From Nevskia ramosa DSM 11499 (GTDB lineage Bacteria; Pseudomonadota; Gammaproteobacteria; Nevskiales; Nevskiaceae): a stretch of 64,000 nt of DNA. The notes below the pieces were generated by a model that saw only the letters and a list, made by a program, of their open reading frames with translations, had not been told where the DNA came from and did no database searches. Of the stretch, positions 1 to 10,201 are shown in pieces. Each line of letters begins with the position of its first letter. Within the stretch, counting starts at the first letter, position 1. The stretch spans positions 124,001 to 188,000 of the forward strand of contig NZ_ATVI01000010.1 of assembly GCF_000420645.1 (NCBI RefSeq), given 5' to 3'. A program made the translations under genes and the position numbers.

Positions 1-1197
<1,197 letters not shown>

Positions 1198-1263
1198 GAA
1201 GGGTCGATTAGGTGCACCAAAAACTGGCAGGCGTTCCGCCAGCCCCAAGCATGAGGACCGCAT

Positions 1264-1596
1264 ATGAAACTTCGTCACATCGCCCCGTTGTTCGCGCTCA
1301 CCTTGTCGTGCGCAGCATTTGCAGACGCGGCACCCAGCGACAAGGAACTGCAGCAGTTCGTGGCCGCATCCGTTGAAGTCAACAAGATCAACAGCGCTTC
1401 GCTGGCCAAGCGGGAAGCCGCCAGCACCGCCGCCGCTGCGGAAAAGCTCGAGGATGACGCCACTGCGCAGATGGAAAAGGCGATCGAGGCCAAGGGCCTG
1501 ACGTCCGATCGTTACGCCGAGATCTACACGGCGACGCAGAACGATCCCGCGATCAAGGCCAAGGTGGTCGCGCTGGCGAAGCCGCACCGCAAGTAA
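1264..1596 (+). CDS. Secreted DUF4168-like protein
   Basis: A 110-residue protein with a Sec signal peptide (hydrophobic residues 8-20, cleavage probably after AFADA). The mature part is helical and Ala/Glu/Lys-rich: a DKELQQFVAASVEVNKI segment, then EKAIEAKGLTSDRYAEIYTATQNDPAIKAKV. That pattern (helix, then GLT-x3-Y-x-EI-x8-DP) matches DUF4168, a periplasmic family of unknown role. The ATG at 1264 has a GAGGA Shine-Dalgarno about 8 bases upstream. It stands alone, followed by a hairpin terminator. The DUF4168 assignment is from memory of the pattern; no function can be given. Confidence 0.8.
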   Translation: MKLRHIAPLFALTLSCAAFADAAPSDKELQQFVAASVEVNKINSASLAKREAASTAAAAEKLEDDATAQMEKAIEAKGLTSDRYAEIYTATQNDPAIKAKVVALAKPHRK

Positions 1597-1604
1597 AGCT
1601 GCGA

Positions 1605-1640
1605 GGCCGCATCCCTGATCGATCGGGGATACGGCCTTTG
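1605..1640 (+). terminator. Intrinsic terminator after the DUF4168-like gene
   Basis: A 16-base arm (GGCCGCATCCCTGATC) is followed directly by its near-complement (GATCGGGGATACGGCC); the two mismatches can be G-U pairs. The stem ends in TTTG. It starts 9 bases after the stop codon. Confidence 0.65.
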
Positions 1641-1699
1641 CCGCGCTGTCGACATCCCTCAGACGCCCCTAGAATGCCCCTGAACTAACGGGGCAGACG

Positions 1700-2566
1700 A
1701 TGGACTGGAACAAGGGCAGGCGCAGCAGCAATGTCGAAGACCGACGCAGTGGCGGCGGTGGAGGCGGCGGCAAGCTCGGCGCCGGCGCGATGCTCGCCGT
1801 CGTCGTCATCAGCGTGCTGCTCGGCAAGAACCCGCTGGAAATGATCGGCCTGCTCGAACAGTCCGGCGTCGCCGATGCCATCCAGGGCAGCAGCCAGCAG
1901 GGCACGGCACCGCCGCAGGATGATCGTGAAGCGGAGTTCGTGGCTCGCATCCTGGGCGATACCGAGGATGTCTGGGGCGCGATCTTCCAGCAGACGGGCA
2001 GCCGTTATGTCGAGCCGAAGCTGGTGCTGTTCGCCGGCCGTGTGCAGACCGACTGCGGCGGCGCCACCTCGGCCAGCGGGCCGTTCTACTGCCCGGCCGA
2101 TCAGCAGGTCTATCTCGACACCAGCTTCTTCGCCCAGATGCGCGATCAACTCGGCGGCGGCGGCGATTTCGCCGAGGCCTATGTGATCGCCCATGAAGTG
2201 GGCCACCACGTGCAGACCTTGCTGGGCGTGTCCGCGAAAGTGAACGCAGCCCGCCAGCGCGGCGACGAAGTTCGCGGCGACGGCGGCCTGCTGGTGCGAC
2301 AGGAATTGCAGGCCGATTGCCTGGCCGGCGTCTGGGCTCATCACGCGCAGGCACGGCATCAGTGGCTGGAGGCCGGCGACATCGACGAAGCGCTGCGCAC
2401 GGCCACCGCGATCGGTGACGATCGTCTGCAGAAACAGGCGCAGGGCACGGTGGTGCCGGATGCCTTCACGCATGGCACGTCGGCGGAGCGGGTGCGCTGG
2501 TTCAGGGCCGGTTTCGACGGTGGTGCAGTGGCCGGCTGCGATACCTTTTCGGCGAAGGCGCTTTAG
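1700..2566 (+). CDS. ypfJ: YpfJ-family neutral zinc metallopeptidase
   Basis: A 288-residue protein of the putative neutral zinc metallopeptidase family (YpfJ/KPN_01226). The N-terminus matches the family (MDWNKGRRSSNVEDRR, then a Gly run), followed by one membrane segment at about residues 26-43. The zinc-binding HEVGHH motif is at residues 165-170, followed by the family-typical HVQTLLG. Further family landmarks are FYCPADQQVYLD and the LQADCLAGVWAH segment, whose acidic residues may supply the third ligand. Probably anchored in the inner membrane with the catalytic domain outside. Substrates are unknown. Its stop overlaps the stop of the convergent membrane-protein gene. Confidence 0.93.
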   Translation: MDWNKGRRSSNVEDRRSGGGGGGGKLGAGAMLAVVVISVLLGKNPLEMIGLLEQSGVADAIQGSSQQGTAPPQDDREAEFVARILGDTEDVWGAIFQQTGSRYVEPKLVLFAGRVQTDCGGATSASGPFYCPADQQVYLDTSFFAQMRDQLGGGGDFAEAYVIAHEVGHHVQTLLGVSAKVNAARQRGDEVRGDGGLLVRQELQADCLAGVWAHHAQARHQWLEAGDIDEALRTATAIGDDRLQKQAQGTVVPDAFTHGTSAERVRWFRAGFDGGAVAGCDTFSAKAL

Positions 2567-3204
2567 AGCCCGGCTCGCTGCATCAGGAAGTACGAAACGA
2601 TCAGCGCGCCGGTGTAGAACACGCTGACGGCCGCTGCGGCGGAGAGCCGCGTGATGACGTTCGCCGAGCGGACTTCACGATAGGCATAGGCCGCCGCTGC
2701 ACCGAGCAGCGCTTCCGGCAGCAGCACGTAATGGGCGATGCCTTGCCAGGTCGGCACCTGTAGCGGCCGCCACAGGCCGAACACCGGCGCCGCCCATTCG
2801 GAGGCCGCGAACACGACCAGCGCGAGCAGGCCAGCAACTGCTGGCGAGCCCCGCGCAATCAGCAAGATCCAGAACAGCGGAATCGCCCACATGCCGGCCA
2901 TGTAGACCGGCACCGTGCCGATGCGTGGCGCGCCGTGATCGGGGAAGCTCAGGATGCCGATCAGCTGCGACAGCACCCAGTCCGGCACCACCTGACAGAT
3001 CGACAGCGGCAGCAGGAACCACCACAGATCGAACCAGTGACCGTGGCCGCTGCCGCGCGCGATCAGCGGCAGCAGCAGGTTGTAGCCGATCACCAGCGCG
3101 ACCACCGCCAGCCCGAGCATCGGCGACTGCAGGTACCGGAACGTGGCCCAGCCGGCGGCAGCGAGCAGGCCGTTGAGGATCAGTGCATCACGGACTTCAC
3201 GCAT
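2563..3204 (-). CDS. Uncharacterised polytopic membrane protein
   Basis: A 213-residue protein with about six to seven hydrophobic segments from the N-terminus onward (NGLLAAAGWATF, LGLAVVALVIGYNLLLPLI, WWFLLPLSICQVV, MWAIPLFWILLIA, VAGLLALVVFAA, YVLLPEALLGAAAAYAY, VFYTGALIVSYFL). I do not recognise the family. It starts at 3204, sharing one base with the glutathione peroxidase stop (TGATG), so the two are translationally coupled. A role linked to the peroxidase is guesswork from position. Confidence 0.75.
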   Translation of the reverse strand: MREVRDALILNGLLAAAGWATFRYLQSPMLGLAVVALVIGYNLLLPLIARGSGHGHWFDLWWFLLPLSICQVVPDWVLSQLIGILSFPDHGAPRIGTVPVYMAGMWAIPLFWILLIARGSPAVAGLLALVVFAASEWAAPVFGLWRPLQVPTWQGIAHYVLLPEALLGAAAAYAYREVRSANVITRLSAAAAVSVFYTGALIVSYFLMQRAGL

Positions 3205-3689
3205 CAGGCAGCGAGCAGCTTCTCGATGTCCTTGGCGATTGACGCCGGCGTGTCGATCGACCCATAGCGCTTCAGCACGTCACCGTTCTTGGCGACCAGG
3301 AACTTGGTGAAGTTCCACTTGATCGCTTCCGAACCGAGGATGCCCTTCTCCTCGCTCTTCAGGAACTTGTACAGCGGGTGCGCGTCGTCGCCATTGACCT
3401 TGATCTTGGCGAACATCGGGAAGCTGACGTCGTAGGTCAGCGAGCAGAACTGCTGGATTTCCTTCTCGTCGCCCGGTTCCTGATGACCGAACTGGTCGCA
3501 GGGGAAGCCGAGGATCTCGACACCCTTGTCATGCAGGTCCCGATACGCCGCTTCCAGACCCTTGTACTGCGGCGTGAAACCGCACTTCGAAGCGACGTTG
3601 ACGATCAGCAGGACCTTGCCCTTGTAGGCATCGAGCTTGACCGTCTTGCCGTCGATGGTGGTGGCGCTGAAATCGTAGATCGTGGACAT
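3204..3689 (-). CDS. Glutathione peroxidase family thiol peroxidase
   Basis: A 161-residue protein of the GPx/BtuE family, which reduces hydroperoxides; bacterial Cys-type members usually use thioredoxin or glutathione. The peroxidatic cysteine is C36 in NVASKCGFTPQY. The second family motif FPCDQFGHQEPG contains the Gln of the active-site tetrad and a cysteine that may resolve. The Trp is in KWNFTKFLV. Length is typical and no signal peptide is seen, so it is probably cytoplasmic. First gene of a two-gene unit with the overlapping membrane protein; a terminator upstream separates it from the acyl-CoA dehydrogenase. Confidence 0.95.
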   Translation of the reverse strand: MSTIYDFSATTIDGKTVKLDAYKGKVLLIVNVASKCGFTPQYKGLEAAYRDLHDKGVEILGFPCDQFGHQEPGDEKEIQQFCSLTYDVSFPMFAKIKVNGDDAHPLYKFLKSEEKGILGSEAIKWNFTKFLVAKNGDVLKRYGSIDTPASIAKDIEKLLAA

Positions 3690-3720
3690 GGGTTTCTCCG
3701 AAGCAGATGGTGCAACGAAA

Positions 3721-3744
3721 GCGGGCCGACGATGGTCGGCCCGC
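3721..3744 (-). terminator. Intrinsic terminator between acyl-CoA dehydrogenase and peroxidase genes
   Basis: A perfect 10-bp stem, GCGGGCCGAC / GTCGGCCCGC, with a 4-base loop. Read on the minus strand it is followed by TTTCGTT. It lies 33 bases after the stop of the dehydrogenase gene at 3777-5522. Confidence 0.75.
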
Positions 3745-3776
3745 CCAGTTCAACAAGATTCAGCGTCTCGGCAAGC

Positions 3777-5522
3777 TCAGAAATTCGCCGCATCCAGCGC
3801 CATCAGCTCGCTTGCCGGCTGGCGCACGTTGGCACACAGCGACATCACCTGCGGCAGCATGCGGGCCGCGAAGAACTGCGCGGTGTTGAGCTTCTGGGCC
3901 TTGAAGATCTCGTCGCTGGAGTTCATCGCCGCCTTGGCCATGCGCAGCCAGTTGTAGCCGAGGTAGGTCAGTGAGAACGCGCGCTGGAAATCGACGGCGC
4001 CGAAGCCGGCATCGTTCGGGTTGGTCTTGAACGATTCCTGCAGCCAGGCGGTGGTCTTTTCCAGTTCGTCGATGGCGTCGCGCAGCGGCTTGGCGATGAA
4101 GCCGAGCGGCGCGTCGCCGGTCGATTCCGAGCGCACCTTGGCGAAGAAGCGCGCCGGCAGGCGGCCGTTGTCGATCATCAGCTTGCGGCGCACCAGATCC
4201 ATTGCCTGGATGCCGTTGGTGCCTTCGTAGAGGCAGAGGATCTTGGCGTCGCGCATGATCTGCTCGACGCCGTGCTCGCGGATGAAGCCGTGACCGCCGT
4301 AGACCTGGATCGCCAGGCTGCCGAGATCGACCGCCGAATCGGTGCAGAAGCTCTTGACCAGCGGCGTGTTCAGCTCGACCCAGTCATTGGCTTCCTCGCG
4401 GACCGCCGGGTCCGGATGATGATGGGCGATATCGACATACATGCCGGTCTCGTAGGCCAGCACGCGGGCGCCTTCGGTGGTGGCGCGCATGGTCAGCAGC
4501 ATGCGGCGCACGTCCGGGTGGTCGATGATCGTGGCGCCGCCGTTGAAGGCCTTGCCCTGCTTGCGATCCTTGGCGTAGGCGATGGCGTTCTGGGTGGCCA
4601 GTTCGCACAAGCCCAGGCCCTGCATGCCGACCAGGATGCGCGCCAGATTCATCATCACGAACATGTTCTGGATGCCGGTGTTCGGCGCGCCGACCAGCCA
4701 GCCCTTGGCGCCCTCGAACTGTAGCGCGCAGGTGCAGGAACCGTGGATGCCCATCTTGTGCTCGATGGACGTGCAGGTGACCTTGTTGCGGGCGCCGATG
4801 CTGCCGTCGGCATTGACCAGGAACTTCGGCACCGCGAAGGTCGTCAGGCCCTTGACGCCTGCCGGGCCGCCTTCGATGCGGGCCAGTACGAAGTGGACGA
4901 TGTTGTCCACCATCGTGTGCTCGCCGGAAGTGATGAAGATCTTGCCGCCGTCGAGCGAGTAGCTGCCGTCGTCGTTCGGGGTGGCCTTGGTCTTGATCGC
5001 GCCGAGGTCGGTGCCGGCCTGCGGTTCGGTGATGCACATGGTGCCGGTCCACTCGCCGGTGGCGAGCTTCGGCAGATAGCTCTGCTTGACCTCGTCGGAA
5101 CCGGCCGCGAGGATGCCCTCGAAGCAGCCGACGGTCAGGCCCGGATAGAGCGCGAAGGCGACGTCCGCCGAGCAGAGCATCTCGTCGATGACCTTGCCCA
5201 GTGTGTACGGCAGACCGGCGCCGCCCCATTCAGCCGGGTTGGAAATGCCGACCCAGCCCGCTTCCTGATACTGCTTGTAGGCTTCCTTGAAGCCCTTCGG
5301 CACGGTGACGTCGCCGTTGCTGAGCTTGCAGCCTTCGGCATCGCCGGGCGCGTTCAGCGGCGCGACCTGATTCTGGATGAGCTTGGCGGCTTCCTCGATC
5401 AGACCGTTCAGCGTGTCCGGCGTGGCATCGGCCATCACGGGCATTTCGGCCAGGGAACCGACGTTCAGGACGTCGTTGAGGACAAACTGGATTTCGCGCA
5501 CAGGCGCAGCGTAGGTCGCCAT
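3777..5522 (-). CDS. Acyl-CoA dehydrogenase with C-terminal extension (DmdC/AcdA-like)
   Basis: A 581-residue FAD-dependent acyl-CoA dehydrogenase of the long subfamily that has an extra N-terminal helix and a C-terminal Acyl-CoA_dh_C domain. Visible: MCITEPQAGTDLGAI (FAD/substrate loop), IFITSGEHTMVDNIVHFVLARI, IQVYGGHGFIREHGVEQIMRD, and LYEGTNGIQAMDL, whose Glu is the usual catalytic base position. Related proteins are often named 3-methylmercaptopropionyl-CoA dehydrogenase (DmdC); that substrate cannot be read from sequence, and saturated acyl-CoA is equally likely. It is monocistronic, ending at a hairpin terminator. The gene at 27292-29097 is a diverged paralogue with the same architecture. 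Confidence 0.93.
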   Translation of the reverse strand: MATYAAPVREIQFVLNDVLNVGSLAEMPVMADATPDTLNGLIEEAAKLIQNQVAPLNAPGDAEGCKLSNGDVTVPKGFKEAYKQYQEAGWVGISNPAEWGGAGLPYTLGKVIDEMLCSADVAFALYPGLTVGCFEGILAAGSDEVKQSYLPKLATGEWTGTMCITEPQAGTDLGAIKTKATPNDDGSYSLDGGKIFITSGEHTMVDNIVHFVLARIEGGPAGVKGLTTFAVPKFLVNADGSIGARNKVTCTSIEHKMGIHGSCTCALQFEGAKGWLVGAPNTGIQNMFVMMNLARILVGMQGLGLCELATQNAIAYAKDRKQGKAFNGGATIIDHPDVRRMLLTMRATTEGARVLAYETGMYVDIAHHHPDPAVREEANDWVELNTPLVKSFCTDSAVDLGSLAIQVYGGHGFIREHGVEQIMRDAKILCLYEGTNGIQAMDLVRRKLMIDNGRLPARFFAKVRSESTGDAPLGFIAKPLRDAIDELEKTTAWLQESFKTNPNDAGFGAVDFQRAFSLTYLGYNWLRMAKAAMNSSDEIFKAQKLNTAQFFAARMLPQVMSLCANVRQPASELMALDAANF

Positions 5523-5730
5523 GATCGAGCAACTCCGTTAGAAGGTGAAGGGTTTATCGAAGCCACCTCGACCGCGAACAATCAGGCAGAAGTGGCGTGG
5601 ATAAACACTCGTTCGATGCCCCAAAACTACTGCCAAGATTAACACGGGCCATGTCATTTCCGCGCCGCCAGCGGGTCAGCCCCGTCACATCCTGGAGACA
5701 GTCCGGGTGACCCGCTGCCAGCCGGTCGCT

Positions 5731-6306
5731 TTAGATCGGTGCTTTCGCCGACGCGTCGCCCGGTTCCGGATAAGTGACGAAGCGCGCCTCGAAGCCGGCC
5801 TTCCGGGCAGCGGCGCTGATCTCGTCGCGATGGCTGTCCGGGCCGAGATAGATCAGCACCAGCGTTTTCAGATCATCGGTCTGGTGGGCAGCCAGCGCCG
5901 CCAGCAGGGTGCGGCGATTGCGTTCCGGGTCCGGCCCGGCGATGCCGAGGTAGTCATGCTCCTTTGCGGCCTGCATCAGCTTGCCGCCGAGTTCATGGAC
6001 GTCGACCGCTTCCGGCACTTCGTCGACCATCGGGAAGAAATAGAAGCTTTCGGTTTCCTCCGGCACCTGGGTGCCGGCCAGGCGCATCGCGATATCGAGA
6101 TTGAAGGTGGTGTTGATCGGCTCGCCGGCCGGAGCTTCGGCGAGTGCGGCAACGACCGGAATGGCGGCAGCGGCCTGCTGCTCGGCGGCCGGATTCGGTG
6201 CCCGGTAGCCGACGGCCAGTGCGGCACCAATGCCAGCACAGAGCAGCACGGCAGTGATCAGATCGCGACGCGGAGCGGGGTTTTCGGCAGAGGCGGAAGC
6301 GGTCAT
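5731..6306 (-). CDS. Uncharacterised single-pass membrane protein
   Basis: A 191-residue protein not assigned to a family. A short basic N-terminus is followed by one membrane segment (LITAVLLCAGIGAALAVGY, residues 16-34). An Ala/Pro-rich linker follows, then a soluble domain of about 130 residues ending in an alternating segment (TLVLIYLGPDSHRDEI) that looks like a small alpha/beta fold. No catalytic motif is seen. The 208 bases between it and the downstream dehydrogenase contain a 10-bp inverted repeat (5669-5678 / 5708-5717) with a long loop but no T-tract. Confidence 0.6.
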   Translation of the reverse strand: MTASASAENPAPRRDLITAVLLCAGIGAALAVGYRAPNPAAEQQAAAAIPVVAALAEAPAGEPINTTFNLDIAMRLAGTQVPEETESFYFFPMVDEVPEAVDVHELGGKLMQAAKEHDYLGIAGPDPERNRRTLLAALAAHQTDDLKTLVLIYLGPDSHRDEISAAARKAGFEARFVTYPEPGDASAKAPI

Positions 6307-6479
6307 CGATGCGGCTCAAGCGAGGTCAGGGAAGGCCGGAAGCCTAGCATCGTCGCCGGCATCGTCGGCACGGGCCTCATGCGCTTTCGGCCCGCGCCCA
6401 GGCCCGAAACGGTCATAAAGTGCCGCCGGGGGCCTGTGGCATAATCCAGCCCCTTTTCGCATCACACAAGGTTGCCGCC

Positions 6480-6824
6480 GTGCTGGAATTGCTCGATCTG
6501 CTGATCCCGGTTGCCCACGCCCAGTCCACCGGCGCACCGAAGGCTCCTGGCCTGCTGGAAGCGACGTGGCCGCTGCTGGTGCTGCTGCCGCTGTTCTACT
6601 TCATGCTGATCCGGCCGCAGATGAAGCGCTCGAAGGAAGCGCGGGAAATGCTCGGCCAGCTCGCCAAGGGCGATGAAGCGGTGTCGAGCGGTGGTCTCGC
6701 CGGCCGCATCACGGTGATCGGCGAGAACTACGTGACCCTGGAGATCGCCGACAAGATCGAGGTCAAGATCCAGAAGTCCGCGATCACCAGCATCCTGCCC
6801 AAGGGCACGCTGAAGAACCTTTGA
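6480..6824 (+). CDS. yajC: Sec translocon accessory protein YajC
   Basis: A 114-residue small membrane subunit that associates with SecDF. It has a single membrane segment (WPLLVLLPLFYFMLIRP) followed by the conserved cytoplasmic QMKRSKEAREMLGQLAKGDEAV and SGGLAGRI. I prefer the GTG at 6480, with AAGG upstream and normal family length; the in-frame GTG at 6420 would add 20 residues with no family similarity. A CATAAT at 6440-6445 could be the -10 of its promoter, but no convincing -35 is seen. Followed by secD and secF as in other gammaproteobacteria. Confidence 0.95.
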   Translation: MLELLDLLIPVAHAQSTGAPKAPGLLEATWPLLVLLPLFYFMLIRPQMKRSKEAREMLGQLAKGDEAVSSGGLAGRITVIGENYVTLEIADKIEVKIQKSAITSILPKGTLKNL

Positions 6825-6940
6825 AGTAGTAGCGCCCGCCGCGCCGCCGCCGGGTCAGCACCTGGGGCGATGCGGCGGCTGAACTGAATCCGCAGAACCC
6901 GGCTTCGTGCCGGACCTCACGCCGCCCGACGAACGCCGCC

Positions 6941-8809
6941 ATGCATCAGTACCCCTTCTGGAAGCCCGTGACGCTGATCGTCGTCACGCTGCTCGGCCTG
7001 CTCTATGCACTGCCGAACGTCTATGGCGAAGATCCCGCCGTGCAGATCAGCACCAGCTCCGGCGATCCGGTGCCTGCCGATTTCGGTGACCGCATCGCCA
7101 AGGTGCTGGAAGCCGAAAAGATCGAGGACCGCGGCTCGCGGCTCGAAGGCACGCAGTGGGTGGTTCGCTTTGCCAGCCCGGAAGTGCAGCTGCACGCGGT
7201 CGACGCGATCAAGCGCGATCTCGAAGGCCAGGGTTATGTGTCGGCGCTGAATCTGGCTTCGAAGACGCCGAAGTGGCTGTCGGCCGTCGGCGGCAAGCCG
7301 ATGGCGCTCGGTCTCGATCTGCGTGGCGGTGTGCACTTCCTGCTGCAGGTCGCCGTCGAGGACGTCAAGAAGGCCGCCGTCGAACGCCTGATCAACGACG
7401 TGCCGAAATTCCTGCGCGACAAGGACCTCCGCTATTCCGGTCGCCGCAAGGCCGGCGAAGCGATCGTCATCGAATTCGCCGACGCCGATCGTCTGGAGAA
7501 GGCCCGCACCGCGATCGCCCGCGAATACCGCGAGCTGACCGTATCGACCCCGCCGGATGCGACCGTGCCGTCGCTGGCGGTGAGCCTGTCGGAAGTCGAA
7601 GCCAAGCGCCTGATCGACGATGCGGTGCAGAAGAACCTGATCACCCTGCGCAATCGCGTCAACCAGTTCGGCGTCGCCGAACCGATCGTCCAGCGTCAGG
7701 GCGCGGATCGCATCGTCGTCCAGCTGCCCGGCGTGCAGGACCCGACCCGGGTCAAGGAACTGCTCGGCGCGACCGCCACCCTGGAATACCGCGCCGTCGA
7801 CGAGAACGCCGATGCCGCCAGTGCCGCGGCCAGCGGCGTGATTCCGGCCGGCGATGAGCTGTTCTACCAGCGCGGCTCGCATCGCCCGTATCTGCTGAAG
7901 CGCGAAACCATCGCCAGCGGTGCCGAACTGACCAGCGCCACGCCGACCATCGACCACGAATCCGGCACCCCGGCGGTCAGCGTCAAGCTCGATGGCAACG
8001 GCGCCAAGAAGATGCTCGATTTCACCTCGAAGAACGTCGGCAAGCTGATGGCCGTCGTCTACAAGGAAACCGAGATCAAGACCACCTACAACACCCGCGG
8101 CGAAGCGATTCGCGAACGCCGCGACGTGCAGGAAGTGATTTCGGCAGCCACCGTGCGCGGTGTCTTCGGTGCCCAGTTCCAGACCACCGGCCTGTCGAGC
8201 CGCGAAGCCCGCGATCTGGCCGACCTGCTGAAAGCCGGCGCGCTGGTCGCGCCGATCGAGATCATCGAGGAACGCACCATCGGTCCGAGCCTGGGTGCCG
8301 ACAACATCCGTCGCGGCATGTCCGCCGCCTTGCTCGGCCTCGGCCTGGTGATGGTGTTCATGGTCGTCTACTACCGCGTGTTCGGCCTGTTCGCGATCGC
8401 TGCGCTGACCGTCAACCTGCTGCTGCTGACCGCCGTGTTGTCGCTGTTCCAGGCGACGCTGACCATGCCCGGCATCGCCGGCATCGTGCTGCACATGGGT
8501 ATCGCGGTCGATGCCAACGTGCTGATCTACGAACGCATCCGTGAAGAACTGCGGGCCGGCCTGAAGCCGCTGCAGGCGATCGACGCCGGTTACGACCGCG
8601 CCTTCCTGACCATCGCCGATGCCAACGTCACCGTGCTGATCGGCACCCTGATCCTGTTCTTCCTCGGTGCCGGTGCCCTGAAGGGCTTCGCGATCACCCT
8701 GGCGATCGGTATCGTCACCTCGCAGTTCACCGCGATCGTCGGTTCGCGCACACTCGCCCACTGGGTGTTCGGCAAGCGCCAGAACCTCAAAGATCTGCCG
8801 ATCTGGTAA
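6941..8809 (+). CDS. secD: Protein translocase subunit SecD
   Basis: A 622-residue inner-membrane protein that with SecF uses the proton gradient to complete protein export. It has an N-terminal membrane helix (VTLIVVTLLGLLYALPNVYG), the DLRGGVHFLLQV motif at the start of the large periplasmic domain, and the C-terminal five-helix block beginning near IRRGMSAALLGLGLVMVFMV. That block contains the conserved GIAVDANVLIYERIREE loop with the functional Asp. Length fits proteobacterial SecD. The spacing to secF (24 bases) and the order yajC-secD-secF support one operon. Confidence 0.98.
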   Translation: MHQYPFWKPVTLIVVTLLGLLYALPNVYGEDPAVQISTSSGDPVPADFGDRIAKVLEAEKIEDRGSRLEGTQWVVRFASPEVQLHAVDAIKRDLEGQGYVSALNLASKTPKWLSAVGGKPMALGLDLRGGVHFLLQVAVEDVKKAAVERLINDVPKFLRDKDLRYSGRRKAGEAIVIEFADADRLEKARTAIAREYRELTVSTPPDATVPSLAVSLSEVEAKRLIDDAVQKNLITLRNRVNQFGVAEPIVQRQGADRIVVQLPGVQDPTRVKELLGATATLEYRAVDENADAASAAASGVIPAGDELFYQRGSHRPYLLKRETIASGAELTSATPTIDHESGTPAVSVKLDGNGAKKMLDFTSKNVGKLMAVVYKETEIKTTYNTRGEAIRERRDVQEVISAATVRGVFGAQFQTTGLSSREARDLADLLKAGALVAPIEIIEERTIGPSLGADNIRRGMSAALLGLGLVMVFMVVYYRVFGLFAIAALTVNLLLLTAVLSLFQATLTMPGIAGIVLHMGIAVDANVLIYERIREELRAGLKPLQAIDAGYDRAFLTIADANVTVLIGTLILFFLGAGALKGFAITLAIGIVTSQFTAIVGSRTLAHWVFGKRQNLKDLPIW

Positions 8810-8833
8810 GGCAAAGGAATAGGCCCTGAACCA

Positions 8834-9799
8834 ATGAGAATTTTTTCCAATGTCCCGAAGTTCGACTTCATGCGCCAGCGCAAGGTCGGCCTTGCTGTCT
8901 CGGCGCTGCTGACTACGGCGTCGATCCTGCTGGTGATCTTCCGCGGCCTGAATTTCGGCATCGACTTCACTGGCGGCGTACTGGTCGAAGTGCAGTTCCC
9001 GCAGTCGGTGCAGCTTGAAAAAGTCCGCGAGGACCTCGGCAAGGGCGGCTACGAGCACGGCATCGTCCAGTACTTCGGCGGCTCGTCGACGGTGCTGATC
9101 CGCCTGCCGCCGAACCAGGAAACCTCGGCCAATCTGAGCACCAAGGTGCTCGCCGCGGTCGGCGCCGGTGCCGAAGGCGTGCAGATGCGCAGAGTCGAGT
9201 TCGTCGGCCCGCAGGTTGGCGAAGAGCTGAGCGAAAAGGGTTCGATCGCGATGATCGTCGCCTTCGGCCTGATCGCCGCGTTCATCGCCTTCCGCTTCGA
9301 GTGGAAGTTCGCGATCGGCGCGATCGCAGCACTGGTCCACGACGCGGTGATGGTGCTCGGCTTCCTGTCGCTGACCTGGGTCGAGTTCGATCTGACCACC
9401 CTGGCGGCGATCCTGGCGCTGATCGGCTACTCGAACAACGAAACCATCGTCATCTTCGATCGCGTTCGCGAAAACCTGATCCGCACCCGCAAGGCGACCG
9501 TGTTCGAGGTGGTCAACCTGTCGGTCAACCAGACCCTGCTGCGTTCGATCATCACCCACGTCACCACCCTGCTGGTCTGCGTCGCGCTGTTCACGCTCGG
9601 CGGCTCGACGGTGCACAGCTTCTCGGTGTCGATGATCGTCGGTGTCATCGTCGCCACCTACTCGTCGATCTACGTGTCGACCGGTCTGGCCGTCGCCCTC
9701 GGCGTCAAGCGCGACGACCTGCTGCCGCCGGAAGAGCGGGACGAGCTGATCAAGGCGGAAAAGATCGCCAAGCAGGAGAACGACGGCGCGGTCGTTTAA
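8834..9799 (+). CDS. secF: Protein translocase subunit SecF
   Basis: A 321-residue partner of SecD. Visible: an N-terminal helix (VGLAVSALLTTASILLVIF), the FGIDFTGGVLVEV motif, VEFVGPQVGEELSEKG before the membrane block, and GYSNNETIVIFDRVRENL, the SecF counterpart of the SecD ion-path loop. The C-terminus is charged (EKIAKQEND). It ends the operon and is followed 14 bases later by a strong terminator. Confidence 0.98.
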   Translation: MRIFSNVPKFDFMRQRKVGLAVSALLTTASILLVIFRGLNFGIDFTGGVLVEVQFPQSVQLEKVREDLGKGGYEHGIVQYFGGSSTVLIRLPPNQETSANLSTKVLAAVGAGAEGVQMRRVEFVGPQVGEELSEKGSIAMIVAFGLIAAFIAFRFEWKFAIGAIAALVHDAVMVLGFLSLTWVEFDLTTLAAILALIGYSNNETIVIFDRVRENLIRTRKATVFEVVNLSVNQTLLRSIITHVTTLLVCVALFTLGGSTVHSFSVSMIVGVIVATYSSIYVSTGLAVALGVKRDDLLPPEERDELIKAEKIAKQENDGAVV

Positions 9800-9813
9800 G
9801 CGAACCTGAGGCA

Positions 9814-9851
9814 CAAAAAAAGCGGCCCGGAGCAATCCGGGCCGCTTTTTT
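9814..9851 (+). terminator. Strong terminator after secF, probably bidirectional
   Basis: An 11-bp perfect stem AGCGGCCCGGA / TCCGGGCCGCT with a GCAA tetraloop, an A-run on its left and a T-run on its right. It can therefore also stop transcription from the convergent small gene at 9873-10091. Confidence 0.93.
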
Positions 9852-9872
9852 GTTGGCTGCTTGGCGTTGTCT

Positions 9873-10091
9873 TCAGGCCTTGCGCGTGAAGCCGACCAGC
9901 ACCAGCCCGCCGCCGACCACCAGCGCCAGGATGCCGGCCCACTGCGGCACGGTCTTGTCGTGCTTGACCTCGGCCTTCAGATCGCCGATCTGCGCCAGGG
10001 TGCTGGTCTTCTCGTACTCGAACTTGCCCAGCAGCGCGGCCACGCCTATGGCAGCGACCACCAGTCCGACAATGATGATTCCGTAGCGCAT
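9873..10091 (-). CDS. Small two-helix membrane protein
   Basis: A 72-residue protein with two hydrophobic helices (IIIVGLVVAAIGVAALLG and WAGILALVVGGGLVLVGF) joined by a charged linker of about 30 residues containing LKAEVKHDKTVPQ. This layout occurs in many short proteobacterial membrane proteins of unknown function (DUF3185-like in shape). Its stop faces the bidirectional secF terminator. Unknown role. Confidence 0.7.
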   Translation of the reverse strand: MRYGIIIVGLVVAAIGVAALLGKFEYEKTSTLAQIGDLKAEVKHDKTVPQWAGILALVVGGGLVLVGFTRKA

Positions 10092-10201
10092 CGATCAACT
10101 CCGTGATGAGGCGGGAGAGCCGGCACCGCTGGCTCGTGGGGCGAAGGCCCCGCAGCGTTTATACGCGTAACGGAGCGGAAGAGTCGCCCGCACTGCCGGG
10201 C

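Noticed and set aside
5669-5717. 10-bp inverted repeat as a terminator of the 191-residue gene
   Set aside because: The loop is 29 bases and there is no T-run.
6917-9835. 972-codon open frame on the minus strand across secD-secF
   Set aside because: It is antisense to two clear genes, has no domain pattern and is Asp/Gln/Arg/His-rich as expected for the complement of GC-rich coding DNA.
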